Source: Streptococcus sp. Marseille-Q6470
GTDB lineage: Bacteria; Bacillota; Bacilli; Lactobacillales; Streptococcaceae
DNA: 64,000 nt
Direction: 5' to 3'
Assembly: GCF_946902905.1 (NCBI RefSeq)
Contig: NZ_OX336385.1
Location: forward strand, 1 to 64,000
The position numbers were made by a program, and so were the translations under genes. The number at the start of each line of letters is the position of its first letter. The first letter of the stretch is position 1. The notes beneath the pieces were generated by a model that saw nothing but the letters and a program-made list of their open reading frames with translations, did not search any database and was not told the DNA's origin. Below are positions 63,958 to 64,000 of this stretch, piece by piece.

Positions 63958-64000
63958 TTTGTGACAATTGTACCCGGACAAATGAACTTTTTTAATCTTG

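Overview
The window reads as chromosomal DNA of a mitis-group Streptococcus (S. mitis / S. oralis / S. pneumoniae relatives). Grounds: low GC; a giant YSIRK/LPXTG beta-galactosidase of the BgaA type; EzrA, zinc-finger ClpE with a CtsR box, PgdA, DUF1827 and DUF1797 proteins, an S_MK (SAM-III) box on metK, a threonyl T-box on thrS; and gene blocks that, from memory, match pneumococcal blocks (clpE-DUF1797-ABC-folD; dinG-rodA-DJ-1-HAD-gyrB-ezrA; infC-rpmI-rplT-gloA; dnaE-pfkA-pyk; trmK-nif3-dao-galE-ferredoxin-LysM-cmk). I see no prophage, CRISPR array, complete insertion sequence or rRNA.

Layout. 1-3.2 kb: a hairpin-rich intergenic repeat, a 37-residue ORF and a BceAB-type peptide-resistance ABC transporter. 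3.2-7.5 kb: a DUF389 membrane protein lying between two copies of the thrS 3' end (one real, one remnant), then thrS with its T-box leader and a small membrane protein. 7.6-12 kb: rpsO, a cassette of repeated terminators, then an iron-siderophore uptake operon (permease, ATPase, lipoprotein, esterase). 12-15 kb: DEAD-box helicase and a small von Willebrand A LPXTG protein. 15-20.8 kb: guaA, a divergent GntR regulator, metK, and minus-strand GNAT, DUF1827 and NUDIX genes. 20.9-26 kb: clpE, DUF1797, a polar amino acid ABC importer behind a CodY-like box, folD. 26-34.7 kb: the 2412-residue bgaA-like gene, then NAD(P)HX dehydratase. 35-45 kb: DinG-type nuclease/helicase, rodA, DJ-1 protein, an atypical HAD protein, gyrB, ezrA, pgdA. 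45-47 kb: infC-rpmI-rplT with an attenuator and a probable AUA start, then gloA. 47-54 kb: a MITE-like element, a membrane protein, dnaE, pfkA-pyk, then a minus-strand tRNA-Thr(GGU) and an unidentified independent small RNA. 54-64 kb: plsC-like acyltransferase, a P-type ATPase, trmK-nif3-dao, galE, ferredoxin, LysM protein, cmk, a PhnA-like zinc ribbon and a Pr6Pr-like membrane protein.

Themes. Most genes are housekeeping: translation (thrS, rpsO, infC, rpmI, rplT, tRNA-Thr), replication and topology (dnaE, gyrB, dinG), wall and division (rodA, ezrA, pgdA), glycolysis (pfkA, pyk), one-carbon metabolism (metK, folD) and stress (clpE). The accessory part is the siderophore operon, the two LPXTG surface proteins, the DUF389 insertion and the small repeats. 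The most unusual signals are (i) five genes (dinG-like, HAD, pgdA, P-type ATPase, ferredoxin) whose start codon lies 6-8 nt behind a good -10 box, so their mRNAs should be leaderless; (ii) a ~140-nt structured RNA with its own promoter and terminator beside tRNA-Thr; (iii) the thrS-tail duplication around DUF389; (iv) the repeated terminator cassette after rpsO; and (v) a 151-bp MITE-like element. Several likely starts differ from the longest ORF, and the reason is given in each entry. Family assignments come from motifs read by eye; no database search was run.
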